Assembly (NCBI GenBank): GCA_017654935.2
Contig: CM065710.1
Coordinates: 8,642,757-8,706,756, forward strand
Length of the DNA stretch: 64,000 nucleotides
Reading direction: 5' to 3'
From: Phymorhynchus buccinoides
Lineage: Eukaryota; Mollusca; Gastropoda; Neogastropoda; Raphitomidae
Shown here: positions 22,640 to 34,900 of the stretch, one piece after another
How the letters are laid out: each line of letters opens with the position of its first letter
How positions within the stretch are numbered: position 1 is the first letter of the stretch
Notes under the pieces: generated by a model
Told to the model about the DNA's origin: nothing
Seen by the model: the letters and a program-made list of their open reading frames with translations, nothing else
Databases searched by the model: none
Translations under genes and position numbers: made by a program

Positions 22640-25600
22640 ATAGTTGACTGATGATTCTGCTAACTTTTTTTTTTTTTGCTGGCAATTTGTGCCTCTTTGC
22701 ATATACATCTCTGTCACTCTGTCTGTCTATGCCCCTGTGTTTCTGAATCTGTCTGTCCAGGGACGGATCTGAGGGGAGGTGCCAGGGTTTCCGGAGGACC
22801 CCCTCCCGCCCCAAGGCATATACCTTATACAAGGTTAAAAAGTAAGAAAAAAAAAGCTTAAATGTTGGCTTTACTAATCACTAAATTGTACACATTTCGG
22901 AGGCTGTGCCCCATAGGGCCACCACAAGACTACTACACCTTAATCAGGACCAATGCAGACTCTTTGGACTCCTCCCTTTATGAATACATTTGATCCGGCC
23001 CCTGCCTGTCACTGTCTGTCTGATGATCTCTGTGCTACCCATTTCTATCCACATGATTGACTTCTTCAGTCAGCAACATCCTTGCCCTAGGCCCCATTCT
23101 CTTCCACTCTCGGTGTCCCCACTTCATCTTCAAATAGTTCTTGTTCAACGTCGTTTCAAAGGCAAAATGTCAAAAAAGTGTTGTGCACAAAGATCCTCCT
23201 GACATTGATGTGATCTCCTGTCCCCATAAGCAAAACATAAATTTCTTCTTTTCCAATCAAACCCGTTTATAAAAACAAAACAAAAAAACACGCAAACAGA
23301 CCAAAACACCAAAAAAAAACGCATGCGTTATTGATTATGTTGCACTAACAAAATAAACACAAGAAAAATATACAGATTTACAGTAGCAAAAGTAAGCCTC
23401 AGAAAAAACCCAATTACAATACAGTCTGATTAGAGTTTTAGTGACTTAAAGGTCGGACCCACTGCATAAATGAGAAAAACTTCTTAGTGCGATTTTTCTC
23501 ACGCCAGGAGGGGCCATGACGCTCGTGTGGGCTAATCCTCTCTATATTATTAGTTGGGATAAAGAAAGAGGAGAGGACAGTGAGTGGTCCTACCAGCACT
23601 CTCTCTCTCACTACGCCCAAGTAGAACTTAATCGCTTTGATAAGCCCCTAGTGCATTGACTGCCCTCTGGGCGTGAAAAATATTCGCCATAGGTTGACCA
23701 TTCAATTTTACAACTGCATTTTGAGGCATGATTGTCATGAAATTATACAGTTAAATGGAATCATGGAAATTCTACTAGGTTAGTTCACTTATTTGTTTAG
23801 TCCCGTACAAGAATAAATGATGGAATGAATAATATCTGTGTTTTTGCTTTAAAGAATTTTATGAAATTCGTGTATTAGGGGGTCTACAGAGAGTAGTGAA
23901 CCGAAATAGAGGAATTGTTTTTCGATGGAAGTATTTCACGTAATCATGACTCACTGACATGTCTCAATCGAGATCCCGTTGGAATACTTTGTGCAACGAT
24001 AACATAAAAAACAAAGACATAGCACTCATCTCATGTCTTTGTTTTTAATGTATCGTTGCACAAAAGTATTTTCCTTCAAAAGGACAATAAACGTATGATT
24101 GATTGGATTGGGGACATTTCCGTGGGTCGTCATTTTAGGGAATGTGCTATGCATGCAAAAACTGATGGATTTCTTACTCCAAGATTAAGGAATTAAAGCT
24201 GCGGAGCACAGACCTTCTATTTCGCTTCTCCACAGCCTGGAGGACCAAATCTCGTTGCAAGATTGTTTTTTTTTTTAAATCGGACAGGAGCCTGTTTTCT
24301 TACCGTGAAACAAAAAAACAAACGAACGCTGACCACAGCAAAAGGGGCTACTGCCAAGAAATACCACCCACCAAAACACCAAACAACGCCAGTATAGTCA
24401 CTTTCGATTCGGGGCGTCAGTACGACCACGTTCGTGGACTCCAATGTCCCAGAATTTTTTTTGCGAAGAGGGGGAACTTGGGGTTTAAAACGGGGGACCT
24501 TGGGATGTGCTTATGCAGGCAAAAAGACCCGAGGGGGGGAAGATGTGTTACATGACAACACATGTCAGTGTGTTTAGTGTGGGTGTGTGTGGTTCGTTGA
24601 AATAATTATTCTTCAAGTGGTAGATTTTTGGTGGGGTTGGGTAGTTTATGTGCGAAGCGGCAGGAATGGTTTGTTTTTGTTTCGCCCATTTGTCGTCCCA
24701 CCGTCAATCAGGGCGCGCCGACTTTTACATCACTGTTCCTTGCTTTTTTCCCCCCAAAAAAACCGTTCAGGTCTATTCGAAAAACAGTGTTGGCATGCAA
24801 GTTGCAGATGTTTATCAGCTATCGGACTAATTTTTTACAGTTTTTATTTTAATGTGAGGGTCATGCGGTTATGGGGTTCGAGCCCCCCAAAAACATCCCC
24901 AATTTGTCAATTAAGTCCTATCTTGCCAAACTTGTGTTATGTAATTTCAACTCAGCTTGTTTTCTTCCAGACGTTCTCTCCACGAAAGCGCTTGGATCTT
25001 AATGAGCTTGGCCTGTTTGTCCATCCGTGCATCCGTCCGTTCCGTACGTGCATGCAAAATACGTGGTTCAAAACCTTTAAGGTTTATATTTGTGAAAACC
25101 GGTGGGGGGACAGAATGGGCTTAACATTTTGTTTGGTCGAGGATCAGTAGCTTACAGTTGGTCCCATAGAAAGAAAAAAAATAACTATGGGACCCATGCT
25201 GTCTAGAACTTTCAAGTTTAACTTGAAAAACGTGCATTTATTATTGTGGCCCATAGTCTTTTCACTTTCGCTAGAAATGACCGATGCCCAGGACTGCTAT
25301 GCACATGAGTTCGCTTATGGGACATTCCCAAAACATTGGAGCCACTTTTCAAAGTCTAGGTCAAGGTCAGCCACCTTACACATTGGACCACGGTTCAATC
25401 AATTGCCTTTGCTATAGTGTCCCACATTTTTTTGCTTGTGTTACAATACAGGAACCCAAAAAATGTTGTGGTGTAGTAGATTGGGTTCAAGGTCATTTGC
25501 GGTGCAAAGTACAAGCGGTGCACTACATCGACCTGGGCCCAGATAAATCACGGCGAGGAAACACTTTTTTGCATCCAACCGGGTTTCAGTCTTGGTTTTT

Positions 25601-25690
25601 TTTTTGGGGGGGGGGGGTTTAGGGGCGAGGGAGGAGGGGGGGAGCGCTTCTTATATCAAAATGGCCTTAAAGTTTCGCGATTCAACACAC
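22640..25690. other. Non-coding stretch, no gene recognised
   Basis: Contains a near-perfect hairpin at 23983-24070 (listed separately), T/A and G homopolymers (24265, 25595) and a CCATCCGTGCATCCGTCCGT repeat near 25021. Open frames here (for example 24587-25150) lack any domain and cross homopolymers. Confidence 0.4.
23983..24070. repeat. Near-perfect 38 bp inverted repeat hairpin
   Basis: The left arm 23983-24020 (AATACTTTGTGCAACGATA, then ACATAAAAAACAAAGACAT) pairs with 24033-24070 with a 12-base loop. It is followed by GACAATAAACG, a possible polyadenylation-type signal. It could be a tiny MITE or a transcribed hairpin; nothing further supports a function. Confidence 0.75.
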
Positions 25691-25697
25691 ACAACAC

Positions 25698-25699
25698 TC

Positions 25700-25745
<46 letters not shown>

Positions 25746-25764
25746 GACCTTCTCTCTCTCTATT

Positions 25765-25796
<32 letters not shown>

Positions 25797-25800
25797 TGTG
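25698..25800. repeat. (CT)n microsatellite
   Basis: Two long CTCTCT runs separated by short interruptions. Confidence 0.9.
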
Positions 25801-25805
25801 ATAAC

Positions 25806-26560
25806 GGTACAGATTTAACCATGGGTGTGGGGAAGGTGGCAAACTTAAGCTTACAAAACATGCTTTGATTCTTTGTTAAAACTATGACGTGTGAATGTGG
25901 TGTGGTGTGTTGTGTGTGTGTGTATGGTGTGTGTATGTGTGGCGTTGCCTTCTTCTATAATATCTGTCTGTGTGTATGTGTGTGTGTGTATGTGTGTGTG
26001 TATATGGTGTTGTGTGCCCCCCTCTCTCTTCTGTCTCTGTTGGTTGCATACTTATGGTGTGTGGGTGTGTGGTTTGTGAATGTGTGTGTGTTATGTGTTG
26101 TCATGGGTCAGAAGCAACCATAGCTTAGGGATATGCTTCATCATTACTGTCAAAAAAACTTTGCGACCCCCCCACCACCTACGTGTCATTGAGTGTGTGT
26201 GTGTGTTGACTGTCTGTTCTGTCCGCTGTGTCTGTTTGAAACAGATCAACAAAGATTTCACAGGGTGTGGGGAAGCCAGGACCATAAGCTTACAAAAACA
26301 TGGCCCCGTCATCAGTTTTTATCAAAAAACGACTGTGCATGTGTCTGTGTGTGGTCTAATCCTGTCTGTTCTGTCTGTCTGGTCTTGTCTGTCCGTCTGT
26401 CTGTGTCTGTGTGGGACCACAGGGTACAGATCACATGGGGTTGGGGGAGGAGGAACATAGCTTACAAACATGCCGTCATTCCACCAACAATGCCTGTGAT
26501 GGGGAAGGTGGTGGTTCGCCAGCCTTTGACTTCACCCCACAACAAAGGGCCTCGTTGCAA
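25806..26560. repeat. Degenerate tandem repeat interleaved with (GT)n
   Basis: Three or four poorly conserved units with a GGGTGTGGGGAAG-type motif, then AGCTTACAAAACATG, occur near 25820, 26260 and 26430 (a weaker one near 26110). Each is followed by GT-rich sequence (main GT tract 25895-26095). Frames through it are not genes. Confidence 0.55.
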
Positions 26561-26989
26561 ACAACCATTGTGGTGTGTTAAGAAAGAGGTAGTGTTCATT
26601 GAACAGAGAGAGAGAGAGAGGAGAGAGATAGAAAAGAGAGATAGAGAGATTCTGAACTCGGTAAGTTTAAATGTACATTGGCCTGGGCCCACAATACAAT
26701 TTTTGGGGAGGGGAGAACAAGGGGTTGGAAAAAATAAATCATGTAAAACATTATCATCAGCAATTTTAAATAATTCTGTTAAAAAAACCACCATGCCCAC
26801 ACTCGTTCTTTGCAATTTTACTATAAAACAGTTGTACAATAAATAACAATTAGATTACAACAATTAATGCAAGTTCAGACAGCATATTAACCCCTTCTGT
26901 CAGGTTACATTCAGTTGCTTTAATAAAACCAACAAGATAGAGAAGATTTTAAAAACCAAAAATAGCGTGTATTATTAGGGAACATGTCC

Positions 26990-27384
26990 CCCTCTTCCTT
27001 CTGTCTGTCTTTCTGTTTCTCTCTCGCTCTCTCTTTTCTCTCTTCTCCCTCTTCTGCTTCTCCTCTCCTCTCGCTCTCTCTCTCTCCCTCTCTCGGGTAT
27101 TATATCTCTCCCTCTCTATTGTCCCTCTCCGCTCTGGTAAATCGATCTCCCTCTCTCTGTCGTCTCTCTCGCATCCCCTCTCTCTCTTCCTCTCTCGGTT
27201 CTCTATCTGGTTCTGTTTCTCTCTTTCCTTTCTTGTCTGTCTGGTTCTCTTCATCCCATCGCTCTGTTTTCTCTTCTCTCTCTCATCTCTTTCTTTCTCG
27301 CTCTGTCTAGATCCGCTCAAACACACCACACACACAGACTCTCCTCTCTAGCTCTCTTTTCCTCTCCTCTGTTTGTGTCTTCTG

Positions 27385-27435
<51 letters not shown>

Positions 27436-27479
27436 ATTCTCCTCGTCTCTCTCTCCTCTCTTCCTCTCTTCTTCTTCTC

Positions 27480-27510
<31 letters not shown>

Positions 27511-27545
27511 CTCTCCTCTCTCTTCTCTCTCTCTCTCTATCTCTT
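26990..27545. repeat. CT-rich low-complexity tract
   Basis: About 550 bp of interrupted CTCT sequence with pure runs at 27390-27440 and 27486-27540. Open frames on either strand encode only Ser/Leu or Arg/Glu runs and are artefacts. Confidence 0.9.
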
Positions 27546-27704
27546 GCATGTGTGTGGTCTCTCTTCTTTGTGTGTGCGATTTGTTGTCTGACTTGGCCTT
27601 GGCCACGTACCAGGAGGAAACTGATGGCTAACTTGGTTTTTCGTGTTCCAGGTTTAACAATCATCATATAATTAAAAAGGCCATGTATGGTGTCTGTGTG
27701 TCTG

Positions 27705-28240
27705 AAACACAACAAAGACCTTATAAAACTTCGCCGTTTTTCGGACCGATTTCTCTTCAAATTTGCTGCCAGGGCTTTGGCCGTTTGTCTGGTGGCTAAA
27801 AAACACCAAAAACGGGCCTTAATAACGCCGCCCGTTTTTCGACACCCGAATCGCTTCAAAATTTTTTTTGCTGTTCGGGGCTGGCTGTGGTGGGGCAAAG
27901 CTGCAGCAAACTTGGAGAGAATGAGAATGGGAGGTGCGTCACTCTAGCGCAGCGCCAAACGGGAAAACGGGGGCCTTATAAATCCCACTGTTCTAATCGA
28001 AGAATCGCTTCAAAATTTGGCTGTTGTACCAGCGTTACCCAGTACTTGGCGTTACCGTTACTAGGCGACCGTTACTTAGGGAGAAGGAGAGTCACTCTCA
28101 GAGCAGCGCCAACGGCGGGGAAACGGGGCCTTATAAACTCCGCCAATTTTTCTTAACCAAATCGCTCAAAAAATTTGCTGTATTTCAGGGCGGTACCAGT
28201 TACTGGCGTTACCGTTACTAGGCGGTTACCGGTTTAACTT
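27705..28240. repeat. Degenerate tandem repeat around GGGGCCTTATAAA
   Basis: Four diverged units start near 27715, 27815, 27970 and 28122. Each has a CCTTATAAA-like core, TCCGCC or CGCCG, a TTTTTCGA or TTTTTCTTA stretch, and ATCGCTTCAAAATTTGCTG. The last units add GCGTTACCGTTACTAGGCG. Spacing is 100-155 bp. No coding signal. Confidence 0.6.
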
Positions 28241-28566
28241 AGTGGCGTTTTTTACCGGTTTACTCGGACCGTTGCGGCTAGTTGATAAAATGTGGAGATT
28301 AAAAATGAACTTTTTTAAAGGTTCAAACGGAGGGAAAGAGACAGGCAGGACAGGACAGACAGACAGAAAAACCACACAGGATTAGACAGAAGAAAAAAAT
28401 AGAGTTACATAGAAAGAAACCACCACACACACCCACACGCACCACAGCACACGGCACACACCACACACAACACCACACCACACACACACAACAACCATGC
28501 ACAGGATACAAGAAAGAGAGAGCCTTCATCTAGGAAGGAGAGAAACCTATTGTGTCTTTGCAGTTA

Positions 28567-28720
28567 CTCATCAACATCCTGGACTCTCTGTTCGAATCAA
28601 CCTACATGCCTGAAAACCCTGGAGGGACATCATAATCAGCACCAGCACCAAGCGCCCAAACACTGACGTCAAGACCACCACCCCACTATGGGGGGGCGGT
28701 TCACGGTACCCCTCGTGAGT
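28567..28720 (+). pseudogene. Possible exon fragment of the lectin-type gene
   Basis: After TTTGCAG at 28561 an open peptide reads LLINILDSLFESTYMPENPGG; allowing one indel it continues IIISTSTKRPNTDVKTTTPLW. The sequence is not assigned to a family, but it looks protein-like and sits 3' of the lectin-type exons on the same strand. The frame is interrupted, so it is either an error-laden exon or a pseudogene. Confidence 0.25.
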
Positions 28721-28874
28721 GTTCCCTTAGGGGCCCAACGTGACTTTACTGGCTCTGGCCCCTGCGATCACAAAAAAATCGATTGTCTGGGAAAAGGTCT
28801 CGAAGGACGAGGGCAGGGGGACTAAAACCGCAAACCAAAATTGGCAGAGAGCCGATTCTTGCGGGTGGTTTTGA

Positions 28875-28992
28875 GGGTGCAGGCCCTACTTTCGCGTGTC
28901 ATGGCCCGGGGAGTACGTGCGTACAGCGTGCTTGTGTGACTGGGCCACAGACTGCAGACAAAACACGGACGAGCTGTCTGTCAGTCCACCTC
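28875..28992 (+). pseudogene. LDLa-like module with a one-base frameshift
   Basis: The plus strand encodes ACHGPGSTCVQRACV, and after a -1 slip in TGTGTG it continues as DWATDCRQNTDEL. The C-x-x-DC-x-x-x-x-DE pattern is the calcium-binding signature of LDLa repeats. The break falls in a short dinucleotide run, as expected of a sequencing indel, though real decay is possible. It supports LDLa-gene material extending from 12 kb to about 29 kb. Confidence 0.45.
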
Positions 28993-31900
28993 TGTCGCTC
29001 AGGAGACGTTCCACTGGGGGCATGGACAGGTGAAGTTGGTGAATGTGTGCACTACTTTGCATGTTTTCAGGATAAGGCATGCGTGCACTGGGGCCATGGT
29101 GCAGAGAGACTTGGAAGATAAATTATGGCATATGTACATGCGCAGAAGCACACATATTAAATGTGCATACATTTGTATATCATATCCACATAGTCACGGC
29201 AACAAGGACATTGCGCACAACACAAAGGGGACACCACACTTAACATGTAGGCACTCCCCGCACACTGGCACATAAACATAACACCACTCTCACGGATGCC
29301 TCATTCCATGCACCCACACGCACCACGCCACAACGCACACACACAAACACACACAACACATGCGTGATAGCATTTTTAACACAATGAAATATGAATACTA
29401 AAAAGGGGAAAGCAGAGGGTACACACACCACACAACACAATTACTAAACCACACAACACGTGCACATATACAAAACCCAATACATGATGTGCAAACAATC
29501 GAACGAATACCTAAAAGAGAAGATGGCAGGGAAAGCGACATGGAGAAAGCGTTTACAGTAACATACACCCTGTAATCTTGTGCTGCGTCATAATATCCCT
29601 CCTTCCGCTACTTTGTTTAAATTCGCTTTTTTTATAATAAAAAGATGTGAATCTCTTGTGTATATGTTTACAATATTGGCGTCATGCATTGCATGTATGC
29701 TGCACCCTGGCAGCAGGTTGCGTTACGTACAGTGTGTGAAAATTGGAGGAAGTCCACAATATTTCATTTCAGTGGTCTTGATAAGAAGTGGTGTTGGCGA
29801 CGAAAAATCGTCAAAACTGTAAGACCCAACGTGACGAAACGTTTTGCAAAGCAGGCAGGGGATTCAGCGCATTACCGTAACAGCACTATAACGTGGACCG
29901 TGACCCTCCTGACGCTCATAAACTTTGACACTCCGGTAGATCTCTTTAACCCCCTCTGCCACAAACCTCCACGGGCTGTCCAGAATCCATTTCCAGGTGT
30001 CCAGGTTAAGGCTACTGCTGCCTGTGTACACCAGGTGTAACGGCTCAGCGACTGCACTGAATATCGAAGACGAAGAAGACGTGACTCACAACACGTGCCA
30101 GGGTTTGTTTTCGAGGTCGTGGGAAGAGAAACAATTGCATTGTCCACGTGCAGCATTTCTGTGGGACGGTTTGGCCCCAGTGTCCTGAAACACGATTGGG
30201 AAAATCGTCTGCGATTCTGACTGACTTGTGCCCCGAAGGTTGTGTAGTTACGGCAGCAATGGGTGGTTGGTTTTCTCGTTCATAAAAACTAGAGGCCTTA
30301 CCCAAGATACGTTTCCTGGGAGTGGCAGAGGGAAGTGGGCGACTGTGTGTCAGTGGCTTGCTAACCATTAACCAGCTTGATATATCTCGGGGCTGGGGGA
30401 GAGAACGGATGGAGAAATTGAGCGATAATCCATCTTCCCAATCTTCATGTCTTGGATGTGAGTTAAACAAAACCTGATTGACTTCGTTGATTTGGGGCCA
30501 GTTGCCACAGTTACCAAAGACTGAAAGAACGGGGGAACATATCAGGGAACCACTTCTTGTTCTCTTGGATGGTCTGGGTTTGGACATGAGTGATGTTTCT
30601 CACAAATCTTGTTTTCGTCTGTGAAAGTTTCTCCACATTCCAAGTGGGAGATTAAGGAGTTACCTGTTTTATCTCATTGTTGATGCCAAAGGAGGGAAAA
30701 ATCATTGGATTTTTCTCAAAAGCAATGAAACAAACTTCCGAGGAGGAAGGCAGTTGTTTAAAAAACCTGAAGATTTCTCAATTTTTTTCGGAAGGGCTTG
30801 CCCAGTGAATATTTCAGTTATGGACCGTCCATGAAGTCCAATTGGACAGTTGGTATGGAAAGTAACTGCTGCAATTTAAAAATGTTGCTGCCCTTGCTTC
30901 TGTTGCCGGGAGGAGAGAAAGAACTTTGTCGGCCAAGTGCGTTGCACCCATCGATGAAAAATCTATTCTTGTGACAATTGTGGCTGAAAAATCAGCATTT
31001 TTCGTATCGGCGTGCTCTGACCTTCTTTGCTTGGAACAGCCTTTGCTGGGAACCGGCTTTGCAGTTTTTGTGTTACAGGAATATGGTTCGTCGAACCAAA
31101 CGTAAGATTGGGGTTACGGCCGATTCCGTTGGTTTCATCTGTGTGTGTCTGACTTCTGATGGGGGGGTACTTGTCTGTTCATCTGGACGGTGGCGGATAG
31201 AGGTCTTTAGTTGCCGCCAGCTACATCTGGAAGAAAGATGTGTCCGGGGAAACAGAGTTCCAGGTGCAGTGTATCTGGGACAATGATGATTTCTTTCCTG
31301 TCTTCTGAAGTGTCCTTCCAATTATCACTGCCTCATCACCCTGGAATCGGTTCCTGGTCATCCCGCTTTACCTTTCAGTCAAAATTTCGTTTCAGAACAC
31401 GACCTCCTCCAGCTCACGTGGCCTTGCACTGTCAAGGCTGGGGGGGGACTTACCGGTTTAATTTCCTGGCCTCAATCCCTTCTACTTCCCCCCGGACGTT
31501 CCCACGGGGCTTCTACAGCCAGACAGGGGATCTGCATTCTCTTGCCGGTCACCCGAGCTGACGACTTTCCCGGTCACCATTACGCCTTCAGTGGGTGGTT
31601 AATCCTCTCAAACTTTATCATATTTCTCTTAATGCTGCAGGTCAAGCTTTAATCTAGCGGCGGGTAACGGGCCAAACACTTTAAACCGACAAAATCGAGC
31701 GGGCGGATAAAGATTTCTCCCACTCCAAAAGGACAAAAGCAGCGGTTGGCTCGTCGCCTGCTGATCGTGGCCATGTCGGATTTTTTCTGCTGGTTCCCCA
31801 TCGGTGGTTGTGTGCGGGGTGCTGGCCAAGTGGACGGGGCTTTTGTTGCCGGGAGAGGTGAAACAACAAGGGCCAGGCCAGTGTTCGGTGCTGCCCCTTA

Positions 31901-34900
31901 ACTCCGCCTGAACCCCTTCCTCTACACTACCACCATGCTGCGGGGATAATGAAGCGCGCCCACAAGAAGAGGGAGGCGCAGCTGCAAGGTAAAATACAAT
32001 CGTGGCGCCAGATCAAGAGGACCACGGGCTTGCTGCTGGTGGTACTGATTGGTGTGGTGGGGTGGGAGGTCGTTAAAGTTATTGACAAGGCGCACGCTGC
32101 AGACATAACACCGTCGGCCGCAGATCAAGAGACACGCCTGCTGCTACTGGGTGTACTGATGGTGCTGGTGGAGAGGTCCGTTAAATTCTTATTGAAACAA
32201 GGAAAGAGTTAAAAACAATGAAGAGAGAAAAGAAAAAAAAGCAGGAATGGGGAGGAGGATTAGGAAGAAACGAAGGAAGGACAGGAGGAGAAGAGGAGGA
32301 AGGAAGGGAGGGGGGGAGTGGAGGAGGAGAAAATTTTTAAAAAAAAGGAAAAAGAAAGGAAAGGGATAAATGATGAAATGAAAAGTAAAGGACACGAATT
32401 AGAAAAGAAGGGAAGAAAAAAATGAAAAGTAAGGGAAAGAAAAAGATGGCATGGAATGGGAGGAAGGAGGAAGAAAGAAAGAAATTAGGGTTGAGGAAAG
32501 AAGAAAAAAGAGGAATAGTGAAAGATGAGCGGAGGGGTGATAAGAAGTAAAAGAACAAAAAGATGAAAAAGGAAAGAAAAAAAATAGTGAAACGGATGGG
32601 AATGATAGAAGAAAAAAATAGAAAGGAAAGAAAGGAAAAAAGAAAGGATAGAAGAAGAAGGCGATGATGATGGTGGCGGTGTTGGAGAAACAAAGGGTGA
32701 AGAGGAGAGGAGGAGAGAGAGGAGAGAGAGAGAAGGAGGAGAGAGAGGAGAGAGAGAGAGTGAGGAAAACACAATAAAATGAAAGCAGTTGGTTCGATAT
32801 GTTATTTGCTTACTAACTGACAGCAATTATTACACACATCTTTTCAGGAATCGTGGTTTCCCTTTTCGAAAAGGCTTCCCAGTTTATGAACCATGTATGC
32901 ACAGACTATGACCAACACACATGCATTTCCAAAATTTATTCACGTAATTGGTACATCTGTTACTTTTCATTTAGTCACCAAACAGGGGGGGGGGGGGACT
33001 GTCTGTAAGTTCCTCTCGCGCACGTTTTTGTTTTCCGTGTTTGACATTAGTCTAAATTAGACATTAGGGTCTAAATGACCCTGTTTCTGGCTTTTCTTGG
33101 TATTTATTGCAAGTATTTAATTTTAATTATTCGCCATGTTACTTTACCACACCAAAAATTGTGAAAGCAATTCTACCTACTGCTTGCATGAGATACAGCT
33201 CGGACATGAAGGGAAAGAAAAATTTCGGTTTCCTTGGGCGGAGCGGGAGGTTTGCACTGGCGGTTTTCAAAAATTCTGGTTGAATAGGTTGTGACATGAG
33301 ATTCAAAGAATGTAATTATTATATGGGTTATGGGGAGGAACCCTAGGTTTTCTTGGTAAGGGGTCAATGGTAATTCCGCCGCGGAGGGGACAAATTGGTT
33401 CGCGAATATGACTTAACCCACTCGTCTCTGTGAAATTCGGGTTGCTGGCTGTGCTGCCCATCCATTTTCTTTTCATGCGGATTTTTGTGGGTTACTGATG
33501 GGGGAAAGGGAATAGGGGTACATTTTGACCAAAGGAAAACTTTTTCGGGTTTGCCATTGTGTTCTTTAACGGCCGCCCAAAGTGCATTGGGCAACAAGGG
33601 GGACTCGTTTTTAGGTTCGTTTCATCCGATTAGCCTTAACGTTCAGTGGTGACCGTAAGTCTAGTGGAAAAGTTAAGCGGGAAAAACTCCGATGCGGCCA
33701 AGGATGATCCCGGGCTTGTTGTGGACGAGGGCGAACACGGGTACCTCTGAGCCACTGTACAAGGCTTGTATGCGCGCGCACACGCGCACACACCACACAC
33801 CACACACACAACACACACACCAACCAGCGTCACACACACACCACACACACACAAACAGAGGACACACACACACACAGAGACACCCACACAAACACACAGA
33901 GTCAACACACACACAACAGAGGTCACACACACCACCCCACACACACCACCACAAACACAACAAACCACACACACCCACACACACCACCACCAGGAGTCAC
34001 CACCCATGGCACACACACACACAAAACCACACACACACACACACACACACCCACCACACACACAACACACCACAACACCACCCAACATTCATACACTCGT
34101 TATTAAAATCACATTTGTTATGTGAATAAGGATGTTAAAATTGCAAGGAAACACACAGGGGGACACACAGGACACAACACACACACACACACACAACACA
34201 AAAACAATTGGGCTTACACCAACACAAAATTGTTCATATCACCCAATGGTGTGAATGAAAAGAGGGAGAGGCAGCGGGATCATAAATACAAACCGAACAG
34301 ATGGCTGATAGAAAGTACCCAAACCTTAACGAACAACGCAGGACAGACCAGGTCTGCTTGGTGTTGTGTGTTTCTCTCTTTCTTTTCCCCTTTCTCTCTC
34401 TATCCTCTAATGTAATTCATTAAAATCAAATGTAATCAATTCATTCATTCATATATTCATTCCCTTTCTTTTCTTCTTCTTCTCAAACTGCCTCTCTTGT
34501 GTCTTAACGTCATACTTTTCCACGTTCCCCCTTCCTTCTTTTTTGTTTGTTCTCTCTTCTTTATTAGATTCGTGCTGTTACGTTCAATTTTATTCTATTT
34601 CTCCTTTCTTTGATTTTCAATACTGGAATCTCTACCAGCATCTTCTTTCCCTAACCTCCCTCCTTCCTTCTCCGCTCTCCTCCTCTTTATCATCCTTGTT
34701 CTTCGTTCCTCATCCTCCTCCCTACCATCCTGCTTTTTCTTTTCCCTATTAATTTTCCCATTAGAATCGTTCGTTTACGTCCATTTAATCTATATCCTTT
34801 CCTTTTCGTCTTGTTTCTTAAAACTGGATGGTCTCCCATCATCACCTCAATCTCCTCTCCTTCCCTTCTCCTCTCTCCTTATCTTCTTCCTTCTTCTTAC

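Noticed and set aside
25280..25620. 112-codon plus-strand frame starting MPRTAMHMSSLMG
   Set aside because: Lies in an AGGTCAAGGTCA-type repeat and ends in a T/G homopolymer; no family recognised.
32189..32826. Ser/Phe/Leu-rich 113-145 codon minus-strand frames
   Set aside because: Arise from a purine-rich low-complexity tract mirrored at 34.4-35.0 kb.
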